A DNA stretch of 64,000 bases from Macrobrachium rosenbergii. Taxonomy: Eukaryota > Arthropoda > Malacostraca > Decapoda > Palaemonidae. Below the pieces are notes generated by a model. It had not been told where the DNA came from and did no database searches. It saw nothing but the letters and a program-made list of their open reading frames with translations. Shown piece by piece: positions 11,656-23,884 of the stretch. Within the stretch, counting starts at the first letter, position 1, and every line of letters starts with the position of its first letter. The position numbers were made by a program, and so were the translations under genes. The stretch is taken from contig NC_089766.1 of the NCBI RefSeq assembly GCF_040412425.1, positions 13,538,508 to 13,602,507 on the forward strand, written 5' to 3'.

Positions 11656-12125
11656 TATTCATTTTTATACATGTTTCTGTAATGTGAATGGGTAAGATTC
11701 CGTTTGCCTTATGGTTAAGAATACATTTGGATTAGTTTGTGACTGCGTGATCCGGATTTGTCGTGGATTAACCGTTTGTTTTCTATCCCTTGGCAATTAA
11801 CCATCTGGTATTCAAGGTTATACATGTTTTCTGGATTTTTGTAAGCCCTAAACTTTAGTATTTCTTGTTGTTTGGTCTTAGGTTCAGTTTGTGACAGCTC
11901 GATCCCGGATTATCCTGGATTAACTTTCGGTTTATTACTTTGACAACTGACCATCTGGTATTCTTGTTCATTTTGTTTACTTTATAACCTTCTTTATATC
12001 TGTCTCATTCGCGCCCCGACGATGCGTTAATAAACATGAAAGCGCTTGGTACTGAACTTCTGCCTGTCATTTTCTGTGGGATTCGCTATACACTGAAGTC
12101 ACGTGCATCTACTGTGATTTTTAGC
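11656..12125 (+). mobile_element. Penelope-like element 3' tail with tandem repeat
   Basis: After the endonuclease stop, a segment of about 80 bases occurs twice (11734-11813 and 11886-11963, period about 152). Both copies start AGTTTGTGAC and end ACCATCTGGTATTC. The tail then runs through a hammerhead-like motif near 12016-12041 to a (TA)n tract. Assignment to the Penelope element rests on continuity and on the known repeat-bearing ends of this family. Confidence 0.5.
12014..12060 (+). ncRNA. Degenerate hammerhead-ribozyme-like motif
   Basis: CCGACGA (12016-12022) resembles the hammerhead core CUGANGA with one substitution. It is followed by a short stem-loop (GCGTTAATAAACAT), then the second core box GAAA at 12038-12041, then the self-complementary AGCGCT. 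Penelope-like elements are known to carry hammerhead motifs in their terminal regions, and this lies in the tail of one. The U-to-C change in the core and the imperfect stem make present-day activity doubtful. Confidence 0.3.
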
Positions 12126-12193
<68 letters not shown>

Positions 12194-12205
12194 CATATAT
12201 ATATA

Positions 12206-12260
<55 letters not shown>
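12126..12260. repeat. (TA)n tract, left border of the inverted array
   Basis: TA dinucleotides with a few G/C interruptions (ATGTATA, CATATA, ATGCATA). The first array unit starts at once with GACTATTTATCACATC at 12261. Confidence 0.97.
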
Positions 12261-12262
<2 letters not shown>

Positions 12263-14000
12263 CTATTTATCACATCAATGTGATTCATATACAATCGAAA
12301 GCTACAAACGTCCTTTAATATCAATTCACTCTCTCCGGAGTAATATATTTTCATATATGTTGCAGAAGGAATTTTAATTGATAATGATCCACCGTCCGGT
12401 AGGGGTCAGACCAGCTGACGGACGAGGAATCAGAACTACAGTGACACACTAACCATTCGTACAAGAGGTATAAGTGAATACCATCTCCCATCAACCCCAC
12501 CCGTCGAACTCAGGTGTTTTCGCGTTTTGACGGTATCCACCCACCTCTGCCATGTTGACCGTGTAGTGCGTTTGTATGCGTAGCCATATTATGACTATTT
12601 ATCACATCACCGTGATTCATATACAATCAGAAAGCTACAAACGTCATAATATCAATTCCGCTCCTACCGGAAGTAATATATTTTCATATATGTTACGAAG
12701 AGAATTTTAATTGATAATAAGTCCACCGTCCGTGGGCTCGAACCAGCGACGGACGAGGAATCAGGACTACAGTGACACACTAACCATTCGGCCACAAGAG
12801 GGTATAAGTGAATAGCATCTCCCATCAACCCACCCGTCGAACTCAGGTGTTTTGCGTTTGGAGACGATATCCACCCCCTCTGCCATGTTGACCGTGTAGT
12901 GCGTTTGTCGCGCGTAGCCATATTATGACTATTTATCACATCACCGTGATTCATATACAATCAGAAAAGCTACAAACGTCCTTTAATATCCAATTCACTC
13001 TACCTCCGGAAATAATATATTTTTTCATATATGTTACCGAAGGGAATTTTTAATTGATAATAAGTCCACCGTCCCGTGAAGGTCGAACCAGCGACGGGAC
13101 GAGGAATCAGGACTACAGTGACACACTAACCATTCGGCCACAAGAGAGGTATAAGTGAATAACATCTCCCATCAACCTCACCCGTCGAACTCAGGTGTTT
13201 TGCGTTTGGAGACGATATCCACCCACCTCTGCCATGTTGACCGTGTAAAGTGCGTTTTGTCGCACGTAGCCATATTATGACTATTTATCACATCACCGTG
13301 ATTCATATACAATCAAGCTACAAACGTCCTTTAATATCAATTCACTCTACCTCGTAATATATTTTCATATATGTTACGAAGGGAATTTTTAATTGATAAT
13401 AAGTCCACCGTCCCCGTGAGGTCAACCAGCGACGGACGAGGAATCAGGACTACAGTGACACACTAACCATTCGGCCACAAGAGAGGGTATAAGTGAATAA
13501 CATCTCCATCAACCACCCGTCGAACTCAGGTGTTTTGCGTTTGGAGACGATATCCACCCACCTCTGCCATGTTGACCGTGTAGTCGCGTTTGTCGCACGT
13601 AGCCATATTATGACTATTTATCACATCACCGTGATTCATATACAATCGAAAGCTACAAACGTCCTTTAATATCAATTCACTCTACCTCAGAAATAATATA
13701 TTTTCATATATGTTACGAAGGGGATTTTTAATTGATAATAAGTCCACCGTCCCGTGGGGTCGAACCAGCGACGACGAGGAATCAGGACTGGTGACACACT
13801 AACCATTCGGCCACAAGAGAGGTATAAGTGAATACCATCTCCCATCAAAACACCCAGTCGAACTCAGGTGTTTTGATTTGGAGATGATATTCACCATACT
13901 CTCTGCCATGTTGACCGTGTGTGCATTTTGTCCTGATTCCTCGTCCGTGACTATTTATTGCATCACCGTGATTCATATATCAATCGGCTACTTCGTCGTT
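12261..14000 (-). repeat. tRNA-boxed fold-back array, left arm (five units)
   Basis: Five tandem units start with GACTATTTATCACATCA at 12261, 12593, 12927, 13279 and 13612, with a partial restart at 13950; spacings are 332-352 bases. Each contains, on the minus strand, TGGCCGAATGG (pol III A-box-like) and GGTTCGACC-type B-box sequence, although some copies are damaged (for instance GGTAGGGGTCAGACC in the first unit). Units differ from each other by substitutions and many 1-2 base indels, often in homopolymers. No protein-coding capacity is seen. The units run opposite to those at 14001-15711. Confidence 0.85.
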
Positions 14001-15707
14001 ATATCAAAATATATTACTCCTTGTGGCCGAGAGCTTTCCTGTGAATCACGGTGATGTGATAAATAGTCATAGTTCGCTCGCACCGTGCCAACATGGCAGA
14101 GGTGGGTGGATATCGAAACGCAAAAACACCGAGTTCGACGGGTGGGTTGATGGAGATGGTATTCACTTATACCCTCTCTTGTGGCCGAATGGTTAGTGTG
14201 TCACTGTAGTCCTGATTCCTCGTCCGTCGCTGTTCGGACCTCACGGGACGGTGACTTATTATCAATTAAAATTCCTTCGGTAACATATATGAAAATATAT
14301 TACTTCCGAGGTAGAGTGAATTGGATATTAAAGGACGTTTGTAGCTTTCTGATTGTATATGAATCACGGTGATGTGATAAATAGTCATATTATGGCTACG
14401 TGCACAAACGCACCACACGGTCAACATGGCAGAGGTGGGGTGGATATCGCCTCCAAACATAAAACACCTGAGTTCGACGGTGGGATGATGGGAGATGGTA
14501 TTCACTTATACCCTCTTGTGGCCGAATGGTTAGTGTGTCACTGAAGTCCTGATTCCTCGTCCGTCGCTGGTTCTGACCACGGACGGTGGACTTATTATCA
14601 ATTAAAATTCCTTCGCAACATATATGAAAATATATTACTTCCGAGGTAGAGTGAATTGGATATTAAAGGACGTTTGTAGCTTTCGATTGTATATGAATCA
14701 CGGTGATGTGATAAATAGTCATAATATGTATACGCGACAAACGCACTACACGGTCAACATGGCAGAGGTGGTGGATATCGTCTCAAAACGCAAAAACACC
14801 TGAGTTCGACGGGTGAGATGATGGGAGATGGTATTCACTTATACCTCTCTTGTGGCCGAAATGGTTAGTGTGTCACTGTAGTCCTGATTCCTCGTCCGTC
14901 GCTGGTTCGACCCCACGGGACGGTGGACTTATTATCAATTAAAATTCCCTTCGGTAACATATATGAAAATATATTACTTTCCGAGGTAGAGTGAATTGGA
15001 TATTAAGGACGTTTGTAGCTTTCTGATTGTATATGAATCACGGTGATGTGATAAATAGTCATAATATGGCTACGTCGACAAACGCACTAAGACGGTCAAC
15101 ATGGCAGAGGTGGGTGGATATCGTCTCCAAACGCAAAACACCCTGAGTTCGACGGGTGGGTTGATGGGAGATGGCCCACTTATACCCTCTCTTGTGGCCG
15201 AATGGTTAGTGTGTCACTGTAGTCCTGATTCTCGTCCGTCGCTGGTTCGACCCCACGGGACGGTGGACTTATTATCAATTAAAAATTCCTTCTTGGTAAC
15301 ATATATGAAAATATATTACTTCTGAGGTAAGTGAATTGGATATTAAAGGACGTTTGTAGCTTTCTGATTGTAAATGAATCACGGTGATGTGATAAATAGT
15401 CATAATATGGCTACGTGCGACAAAACGCACTACACGGTCAACATGGCAGAGTGGGTGGATATCGTCTCCAAAACGCAAAACACCTGAGTTCGACGGGTGG
15501 GTTGATGGGAGATGGTATTCACTTATACCCTCTCTTGTGGCGGAATGGTTAGTGTGTCACTGTAGTCCTGATTCCTCGTCCGTCGCTGGTTTCACCCCAC
15601 GGGACGGTGGACTTATTATCAATTAAAATTCCCTTCGGTAACATATATGAAAATATATTACTTCCGAGGTAGAGTGAATTGGATATTAAAGGACGTTTGT
15701 AGTTTTC

Positions 15708-15711
<4 letters not shown>
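14001..15711 (+). repeat. tRNA-boxed fold-back array, right arm (five units)
   Basis: The same unit in the other orientation, with the conserved end GATGTGATAAATAGTC finishing at 14068, 14386, 14720, 15060 and 15401; spacings are 318-341 bases. A clear pair of pol III boxes is at 15195-15205 (TGGCCGAATGG) and 15244-15254 (GGTTCGACCCC), 38 bases apart, which fits an intronless tRNA. A 7-base GTCCCGT/ACGGGAC hairpin encloses the B-box region in well-preserved units. Clover-leaf folding is incomplete, so these are tRNA-derived or tRNA-like and not tRNA genes. The arm ends directly in (TA)n. Confidence 0.85.

Positions 15712-15782
<71 letters not shown>
15712..15782. repeat. (TA)n tract, right border of the inverted array
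   Basis: Perfect TA dinucleotides starting right after TTTCTGA of the last unit, mirroring the left border at 12126-12260. Confidence 0.97.
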
Positions 15783-15787
<5 letters not shown>

Positions 15788-16044
15788 CATACATATATAT
15801 TGCATTAAATATATGGCAAAAAAAGACATGGGCGGTTATTTAGTCCTTTAATTCAGCAGTACCTGGAGATTAATGGGGACCTCCCTCACCTAAGGTTGTG
15901 AAAGAGAGAAAGAATGTGTGGGCAAACATTTCCCACAGTGACCCTCCATGTCCTTGTTTTCTTTCATGGGCGCCTACCAGTGACGTCACAAACACGCGCA
16001 GTAACGCCGGGATGGTCTAACCCTGTAGGCCTGTGCTCTATTAA
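15783..16044. other. Unassigned, with an isolated CRE-like palindrome
   Basis: No gene is recognised. TGACGTCA, the cyclic-AMP response element palindrome, is at 15981-15988, but with no gene or promoter nearby it is probably chance. The 123-codon open frame 15914-16285 runs into the repeat at 16045 and is not considered a gene. Confidence 0.35.
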
Positions 16045-16165
16045 TCCTGACCGAGACCACCGAAAGATAGGTCTGTTTTCGGTGGCCTTGATTATACGCT
16101 GTAGTGGCTCTAAAGAAAATTCGATTTCGCCCAAGAAACTTTGGCGCATTTTTTACTTGTTTTGC
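16045..16165. repeat. Decapod interspersed repeat, right portion
   Basis: It begins at GACCGAGACCACCGAAAG, has the hairpin CCACCGAAA..TTTCGGTGG (about 16057-16085), then GATTATACGCTGTAG and a second short hairpin before GGCGCATTTTTTACTTG. It continues the same repeat family as 10671-10905, overlapping in ACCGAGACC. The two fragments therefore represent complementary halves of one repeat, as separate truncated copies. Confidence 0.55.
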
Positions 16166-16995
16166 TTGTCTATGCCGACAGGATTTTTTGGCGGGTACAG
16201 TACTCTAAATTCAGACAGCATGGTAGTGGAATACATACTCGAGTTAACTTCTTCAAAGTACAATTTGTTTAGTGTGGTGTTATAGAATTGATAACGCGCC
16301 AGAGATTTGGTTCGTGTGCCCTCCTTTTACTTGTTTTTACCTGGCCTAACCCCCATATCTTTTTCAAATACCTGTCGGGATATAACCAAAGGACTGAAGT
16401 GACCGTCTGTTCCCAATTGTCGTTGGAACACATGTTAGTAAGTGGTATGAATTTTATCAATGTATTTCCGGGAACAAGAGGTCATTGGTTCTACTAACCT
16501 AACTGATAGGATTTGTTTCAGTTTAGGAGTAAATTAACTTTAATGCAGGTTGATATAAAATTCCAAGATTAGGCTGGGTCACCAATGTCTCGGTCATTGG
16601 GTTTACAGTCGTTCGATAGGAAGCAGTTTCGTCAATTAGCGTTTTACTCACTTGTTTTAAAGACGTAAGTAACTGTTTCCCTTACTTTATTAACTTCTAG
16701 AGGTGTTTACTTAATTAGACTGTTATAACATTGGAGCTTAAGATAATTAACAATGCATAGGCTTGGATTGAACAATTCTACACAGATTTACATAATTAGT
16801 TGGGCGTCGTAGAATATTTAGTCAAAATTAGGCCCGCCTGCATATTTACCATTAATTTTGGTACTCAATTTGCCGGTATTATTGTGTAAGTTGTCAATAC
16901 ATATGAAAGTGTAACCTACATTTTTGAAAAGAGCTCTTCATTCCCGTTATATTGAACTCCATAAACACTAGCGCAAATGATAAATAAAAAAATTA
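16166..16995. other. Unassigned AT-rich interval
   Basis: No recognisable coding domain or structured repeat was seen. Only short open frames lacking motifs are present. Confidence 0.4.
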
Positions 16996-17215
16996 AACCA
17001 GTTACAACTTATTAGGTAAGATAACACCGACGGTTCCCCCCCGCCCACCATAGCTAATACGGCAAAATTGTAATCAGTAAACACCTAGCCAGGGGTCTAG
17101 GTTACGTTAGGTTGATATCTTTAGGTTCTTTGAGCGCCCAATCATTTCCTAGCTATTTTTGCATGAAAAACCCAAAACTGTTTTTCATGCAATAATGGCT
17201 GGCAGGAGTCTTTTT
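16996..17215. repeat. Interspersed repeat R1, copy 1 (uninterrupted)
   Basis: Shares ACTTATTAGGTAAGA-like sequence, CTAATACGGCAAAATTGTAA, GTTAGGTTG..TTTAGGTTCTTT, CCAATCATTTCCTAGC and GGCTGGCAGGAGTCTT with the interrupted copy at 21728-30830. A 13-base hairpin (arms 17159-17171 and 17180-17192, TTGCATGAAAAAC type) is present. Its value is as an empty site: it lacks the Merlin and DIRS-A insertions found in copy 2. No coding capacity. Confidence 0.75.
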
Positions 17216-18346
<1,131 letters not shown>

Positions 18347-18716
18347 ATCTTGCGAGTACTCAAGGGTTGATTTTCAGATCTTAAAGAGTGAGAGAACAGC
18401 TAAATTTATCTGTTACTTCGTTTCTATAAGATACTTTCGCAACCTTAAAGTATGAACACAATACTCGTTTATCAGATCAAATTATATTCACCATTCAAAA
18501 AAATGAAAAGCGGGAATATGAAATAAAATGGAAGGATACTGAAATGCACTTGTTTAAATTTAAAGTTAAAATTAATTTAATAACTAAAGGTTAAACTTAT
18601 CAAAGAGTAGTTATATAAGAGACCAATGAAATGAATTATTCAAAGGGATTTATAACTCAAAGGAACCAAGTTACAACAAAGTTCAAAGGATAAGGGCAAT
18701 TACCCTTTCTAAATCC

Positions 18717-18719
18717 ACA

Positions 18720-18756
<37 letters not shown>
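18717..18756. repeat. (CA)n microsatellite
   Basis: ACACAT followed by about 16 CA dinucleotides. Confidence 0.97.
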
Positions 18757-18757
<1 letters not shown>

Positions 18758-21727
18758 ACTACACGGCAATAGATATCAAGTTATACAATTACCACGAATA
18801 TAGAACTATCTTGCAAAGTTTACATGAACATTTAAAAACTTTTAAGATAATTCTCAGGTTCGTTATGAAAAATAAATTCCAAATATAATATTGTGGAATT
18901 TCAACATATTTGTTAAAAGTAGTGAATTAGTTGGTGGTGTGTGGCAATACAATTTTGGGCGTTGTCGCGCCCGTACATACTCATACACGCCCACAGAGGG
19001 GCGATCAGAGGGCGAACAGCTGCCCTTCTTTTCCCCTCTCCCGGGCTCTTGACCTCTCCTGATGGCTGCTCTGGCGAGAGATACAAACAAGATCTAATGA
19101 CACCAACTTTTTATAGTACCACACGTGATATGGATATGCGCAATACATCACTAAGATTTATTTCATATATAAAAAGGAATTGTAACCAAAACAGTACTCT
19201 AGACTTATACTAGAATCATAGTAAAAATCAGGCAAAATGATGTAATAGTGTCATTCCTTGAATGGATGTGCGATGTGGTTCTTTCACCCTTATTATAACA
19301 TGCACTAGAGACTTACATATTTCTACAAAATACTAAGCATGCGAATACATTTGTATTTCACATGAATACAGATACAAATACAGTAACATGTAGGTCTTGT
19401 CTGCATCGACTACTTGACGGACAGCAGTTCACAACGAAAAATCAGACCAATAATTTCTTATGAGACAGGCGGTACATAACTCTACAGTAAGAGATAGATA
19501 GCATGGAAACAAGTAAATACACAAAAACACCAGAACAATTGTTGTGAGAGGAATTTCTCACGTATACCATGGCAAATGCACTTGCTGGTGGGAGCATAAA
19601 CACCCGGTACTGGTGACGAAGTTAAAAAAAATGTATGATGCGCCTACCCGCCCTGGGCCAATAGGAGGGTCTCTAAAAATGACTGTAGATTTATGTATAG
19701 ATCTTGATGACAGTGGGTGAGGTCAAAGGAATAGAAAAGAATGGTTTGGTGTAGCCATTAAACGAGAGCTTTATGAAAGAGATGATGGCCACTCCTTATA
19801 TAGCTTCCTGTACATGGTCGTAAATTTGGGAAAAAACAAATTTAAAAGATAAATATTAATTATATATTGTTAAAATCAAAGATGCTTGTTTCTGCTCTAA
19901 AATGTTGTTTATAACCAACAGCGGAAATATATAAATTTCTGAACTCGCTTGATGAATATTAAGAAGGAATTTTGATTGTCAAATTTGAAACTTGTGTTTA
20001 GATGGGACTGAAACGCCTGCAAGTGTCAACTATGTACTGCTTTTTGAAAATAGTGTCCGGAGTGAGAGACGAAGATCATTGTTTTCTTAAAATGACGATA
20101 GATAGCGCTTGCTATGCTCTACTAGTACTAGGCAACAGTCAGAGCCAAGACAAGACTATATTGTAGTCCAACTCAGCTGATGTGCCACATAAAAGAAATG
20201 TCTGACTTCTAAAACGCTCGCAGAATTTACGTTTTCTTATTCTAATTCATATGCATTTTCGCAATTACTGGGTTTGATTGATCTTGGGATGTTTTCATTG
20301 TTACGAGCTTCTTCGATATTTAAGAGATGAATGTGCTAGCATATTTATACTTATTTCACTCGGATGTAGGTAAACTTTATTTAAAAGTGTGTTTCCCTGT
20401 ATATGTTATGGTGACATGTGGTTCTATAAAAGACTCCAGAAATTGCCCAATACTGAGTTAACGTAACGATTTGTAAGCTGAAGGAAATTTATTTAAATAT
20501 GCAAAGTATTCTGAAAAGAATAGTGCAATACCATTGCCAAGCATTAGCTGAAATTTCCCGCCATCCAGCCAACTCGCATCGGCTGTTCTTTTCATCTGCC
20601 CCTGATAGCCTCACTCAAAGCAATATTTCAGGCTATTTCGAATACTATCGTACTCATGTAATTTACATGCAAGAACTTATTAAAATGCATTTTATTTGAA
20701 CTCGCATAGCCAGGTACCTATTTTATTTTCCTAAAGTGAGATAAAATACAATTATTGAAATCACTTCGAAGCCAGCCGTTCGTTTGTGTTCGATTCCGCG
20801 TAGGCCACTTGACAAAAGTTAGTCTTTCGTTCGCTTTTATGATATATTATCGACATAAATCGGCATTTTTATGATTTATTTAAGAAATTATAAAGGGGGT
20901 ACGTTTATATAAGTACATATTTAACGTTCAGGCTTATTAATGAAGAAATAGTTTGCATCTTGATCGAAAGTAAACCGACGATTTCGAAAACGTTGAATCC
21001 AGCTGCCCCGCCATGTGTTTCTCGCGCTAAAGCTGCCGACAGACTCAAAACAAAGGCTGGTGTCTGTTGCCGTTTTCCCTTATTATGTAAATCCAGCCGG
21101 GTGTCTGTTTGTTTGGATCACCATAATGTAAGTAGATGCCCATTTTCAAACTTCTCAAATGCTTAGAACCTCAATTACTTATAAACTAACTTCAGTATAA
21201 GGGATTTAATAGGCCTTTGCGCTTGGTGACTTCCGCCTTCGCCTTATCTAGGCCTAACAGGGAACGCCAACCGTTTTTGCCCGTGGCGTAGGACCGGTCT
21301 TCGTTGTCTCGTCGCACGCAGTGTAGAATCGTTTTACATTTTCTTGTGGGAGCGAATGCAGATTAAGCGGGTCAGGGCTACTGTAGGCCTAGACTGGTAA
21401 GCATGGCAGAAGAATAGGCCTGTGACCGTCAAACGTCGAGTCCCACAGTCCTCTCTTCTGTGGGGTAGTTGGTAGTTTCGCTTATGTTTGTTTCGGTTTA
21501 TAATTTTCACTAGGCCTACAGTGGTCCTGGCCCTAATTTTGTTTCAATTTATAATTTTCATCTCTAGGCCCACGGTAGCCCTGACGGTGATTTTTCGGAA
21601 GACTCCCGTCACCTCCTACATTATAACTTATATTTTTCTTCGATAAAACTCATCAAAACGAAACATTTCTTCTCAATACATGACCTTCGCAAATGCATAA
21701 TAACAAAGAAAAGTAATTGATCAAATT
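18757..21727. other. Unassigned interval, possible intergenic DNA
   Basis: No coding domain was recognised. Open frames of 60-90 codons at 18863-19213, 20499-20699 and 20960-21166 show no conserved motifs and no supporting splice or polyadenylation context. Several TAGGCCT palindromes occur at 21200-21530, without further structure. Confidence 0.4.
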
Positions 21728-21849
21728 ACGACCTATAAGTTATAAGGTAAGACAATACTGGTCTCCCACTCCCGTCCATACCTAATACGGCAAAATTGTA
21801 ACCAATAAACACTCCTAGGTTATGTTAGGTTGGTATTTTTAGGTTCTTT
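21728..21849. repeat. Interspersed repeat R1, copy 2, first part
   Basis: Matches 16996-17140 (TAAGGTAAGA, CTAATACGGCAAAATTGTAA, TTAGGTTGGTATTTTTAGG) and stops at GGTTCTTT (21842-21849). The match resumes at 24200 with a second GGTTCTTT, runs to 24235, and resumes again at 30746. The gaps are the Merlin and DIRS-A insertions. Confidence 0.75.
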
Positions 21850-21889
21850 GGATAGATTACAGGGTATTTTTAAGTAATAGAGACACCGC

Positions 21890-22462
21890 GGGTATTTAGC
21901 GAGAAATGGCAGTTTCTTATAGTATTTTGGTTGCTTATTTACAATTCAACGTTATTTTTTGGCGGTCGGCTGTAATTAACCTGTAATTGTCCCCTGAAGT
22001 CCACCCAACAAGGGGTTTCCTAACGCAATCTTCACAAGACAGAGCATGGCTTCGTCTGTTTCGAACGGTTCATATCCCGTCCGGCAAATGCAGTACCTTG
22101 GAAACTGGGTTTTTCTACACTTTTAGGCTTCTGACACTGGCGGTGCATTTGTTTGTTGTCGGCCAAATGGAATGTCCCTTCGCCGTGTTTAGTACTGGCC
22201 CGGGGGGGAGACTTACCGATACGTTAACAAGATATTGCCCTTGCCAGACGGGATATGAACCGTTCGAAACAGATGTCCCGGTGCTCTGTCTCGTGAAGAT
22301 CGCGTATGGAAACCCCGGATTCCCATCGGGGTCCCCCTTACCGTAGGGTAGAGTTCAAAGGTAAATTGTAAGTTAATTACAGCCGACCGCCAAAAATTAA
22401 CGTTAAATTGTTAATAAGCAACCAAAATACTATAAGAAACTGCCATTTCTCGCTAAATACCC
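21890..22462. mobile_element. MITE with ~90-bp terminal inverted repeats
   Basis: Left arm begins GGGTATTTAGCGAGAAATGG at 21890; the right arm is its inverse, ending CTAAATACCC at 22462. The arms continue through TATAGTATTTTGGTTGCTTA and GGCGGTCGGCTGTAATTAA. A second inner inverted pair (ACAGAGC..GTTTCGAACGGTTCATA at about 22038-22080 and its inverse at 22250-22300) makes almost the whole element self-complementary. The 119-codon open frame inside is part of the fold-back and not taken as a gene. It sits within the left flank of the Merlin element. Confidence 0.75.
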
Positions 22463-22669
22463 TCCGTGTACCTATAACTTAGTTCTACCGATTACAGTTT
22501 CGTATGCGGGGCCACCTAACTCATTCTGCCCGTGCCGATCCCTTCGCCAAGGTAAGTAGTTCCACCCTAAACAGCTGACGATCAACGACCCGGAATGCCC
22601 CGAGATCTACCGACCCCACCCAACCGGACATGCCCCGAGACCTGCCTCAGTCTCGTCTGAGTTGCCAAG

Positions 22670-23835
22670 ATGGCTACATCCGAGTCGTATCCGTCCCACG
22701 TGCAATTTGCTTCCAAGAATCCAGTGACCCTTATGGATTTAGGTGTTTTGTGCAATGAAGAGCGGTCATTGCTCGTCTACCTCATGAAAAGTGGCCAGCT
22801 TGGCGACTTCAGCGGTACTTGTGGGAAGTGTGATGAAGGCACCGTTGTCCTCATCAAGCATGGCCAAAGCTTTATATGGCGGTGTAACCTCCAACGTTGT
22901 CGGAAAATAACATCCATCCGGACTGGCTCATTCTTCTTGGGTTCGCACCTGTCTTTCAAGAGTATTTTGGTGCTGATTCACAGCTGGATCCACGAACTTC
23001 CCCAGAAATATGTCCGGATGACTTTGGATATTGGGTCTCCCAATACCTTAGTAGACTGGTTCAATTTCTGCCGGGAAGTTTGTATCAACATTTTGATTCA
23101 GGATGACTGAAAAATCGGGGGGCCAGGACACGTCGTGGAAATTGACGAATCCAAATTTGGGAAGAGAAAATTTAATAAAGGCAGGCGTGTCAATGGTTGC
23201 TGGGTTCTCGGCAGGATTGACTGCGAAACAAAGGACACGTTCTTTCAGGTTGTACCAGACAGAACTACAGAACACTACTTCCAATTTTAATAGAAAACAT
23301 ACACCCAGAATCTACCGTAGTTTCAGATTGTTGGAAATCATACCACACTTTAAGTCAGCATTTCAAAACACACCTTAACATTAATCACTCATTACATTTT
23401 GCTGATCCCGACGATACAAGCATACACACAAACACAATAGAATCTACATGGCGGGTGTTGAAATGTAATGTTTTGCCTAGAAGCGGTATAGTAAAAAACA
23501 TGTATAATTCATATTTCTCTGTGTATTGCATTAAAAAACGTTACTTAACAAATGTCCCTTGCCCCTTTAAGGCTTTTCTTGAATTAATTAAACATGCATA
23601 TCCCTTAAATAGAGTCGATTCAACACTCGTCAAAATGCGGTCTAATTCTGCCGATTCTCAACAATCACGAGACACTGCCGTCCAAACGGATTGGTCAATC
23701 CCATGTGGTCTTTTTCCCCCACTTCCAGTTGTCCAGATCCCGCTAAGCCCATGTGTTCCAGCCCCAAAACGAAGAAGAATGGAGCTACCGAAACCGGCCA
23801 TTCCAGACTTCTCCGATGATTCCGACTTCGATTGA
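22670..23835 (+). pseudogene. Merlin transposase (DDE, ISXO2-like), two lesions
   Basis: Starts at ATG 22670 (MATSESYPSHVQFASKNPVT) and has an N-terminal zinc-ribbon-like region (CGKCDEGTVVLI..WRCNLQRCRK). The DDE domain follows: VEIDESKFGKRKFNKGRR (first Asp), CWVLGRIDCETKDTFFQVVP, TVVSDCWKSY (second Asp), then HTNTIESTWR with the catalytic Glu at about 23435. The total of about 388 codons fits Merlin transposases. A TGA at 23108-23110 interrupts the frame just before the catalytic domain, and a one-base shift occurs near 23278. The C-terminal 126 codons (to TGA about 23833-23835) end in an acidic SDDSDFD tail. With only two lesions this is a young copy or one with sequence errors. Confidence 0.85.
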
Positions 23836-23884
23836 GGTATGTGCTATTTCGAACAGTTTACGATACACTAATTGTACGGCCCTT

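Noticed and set aside
12261..15711. Genuine tRNA gene cluster
   Set aside because: A and B boxes are present, but acceptor and anticodon stems do not pair convincingly, and units carry long non-tRNA flanks. Called tRNA-like repeats instead.
12261..15711. Simple palindromic assembly artefact
   Set aside because: Mirror-image unit pairs differ at several diagnostic positions, and a second locus (7.2 kb) shows the same bordered arrangement. Not fully excluded without reads.
12261..15711. CRISPR array
   Set aside because: Units are ~335 bases with no short repeat/spacer alternation, and the window is eukaryotic.
15981..15988. CRE palindrome TGACGTCA as a promoter element
   Set aside because: No associated gene start or other promoter signal.
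15914..16285. 123-codon plus-strand ORF
   Set aside because: Overlaps an interspersed repeat; no domain or transcription signals.
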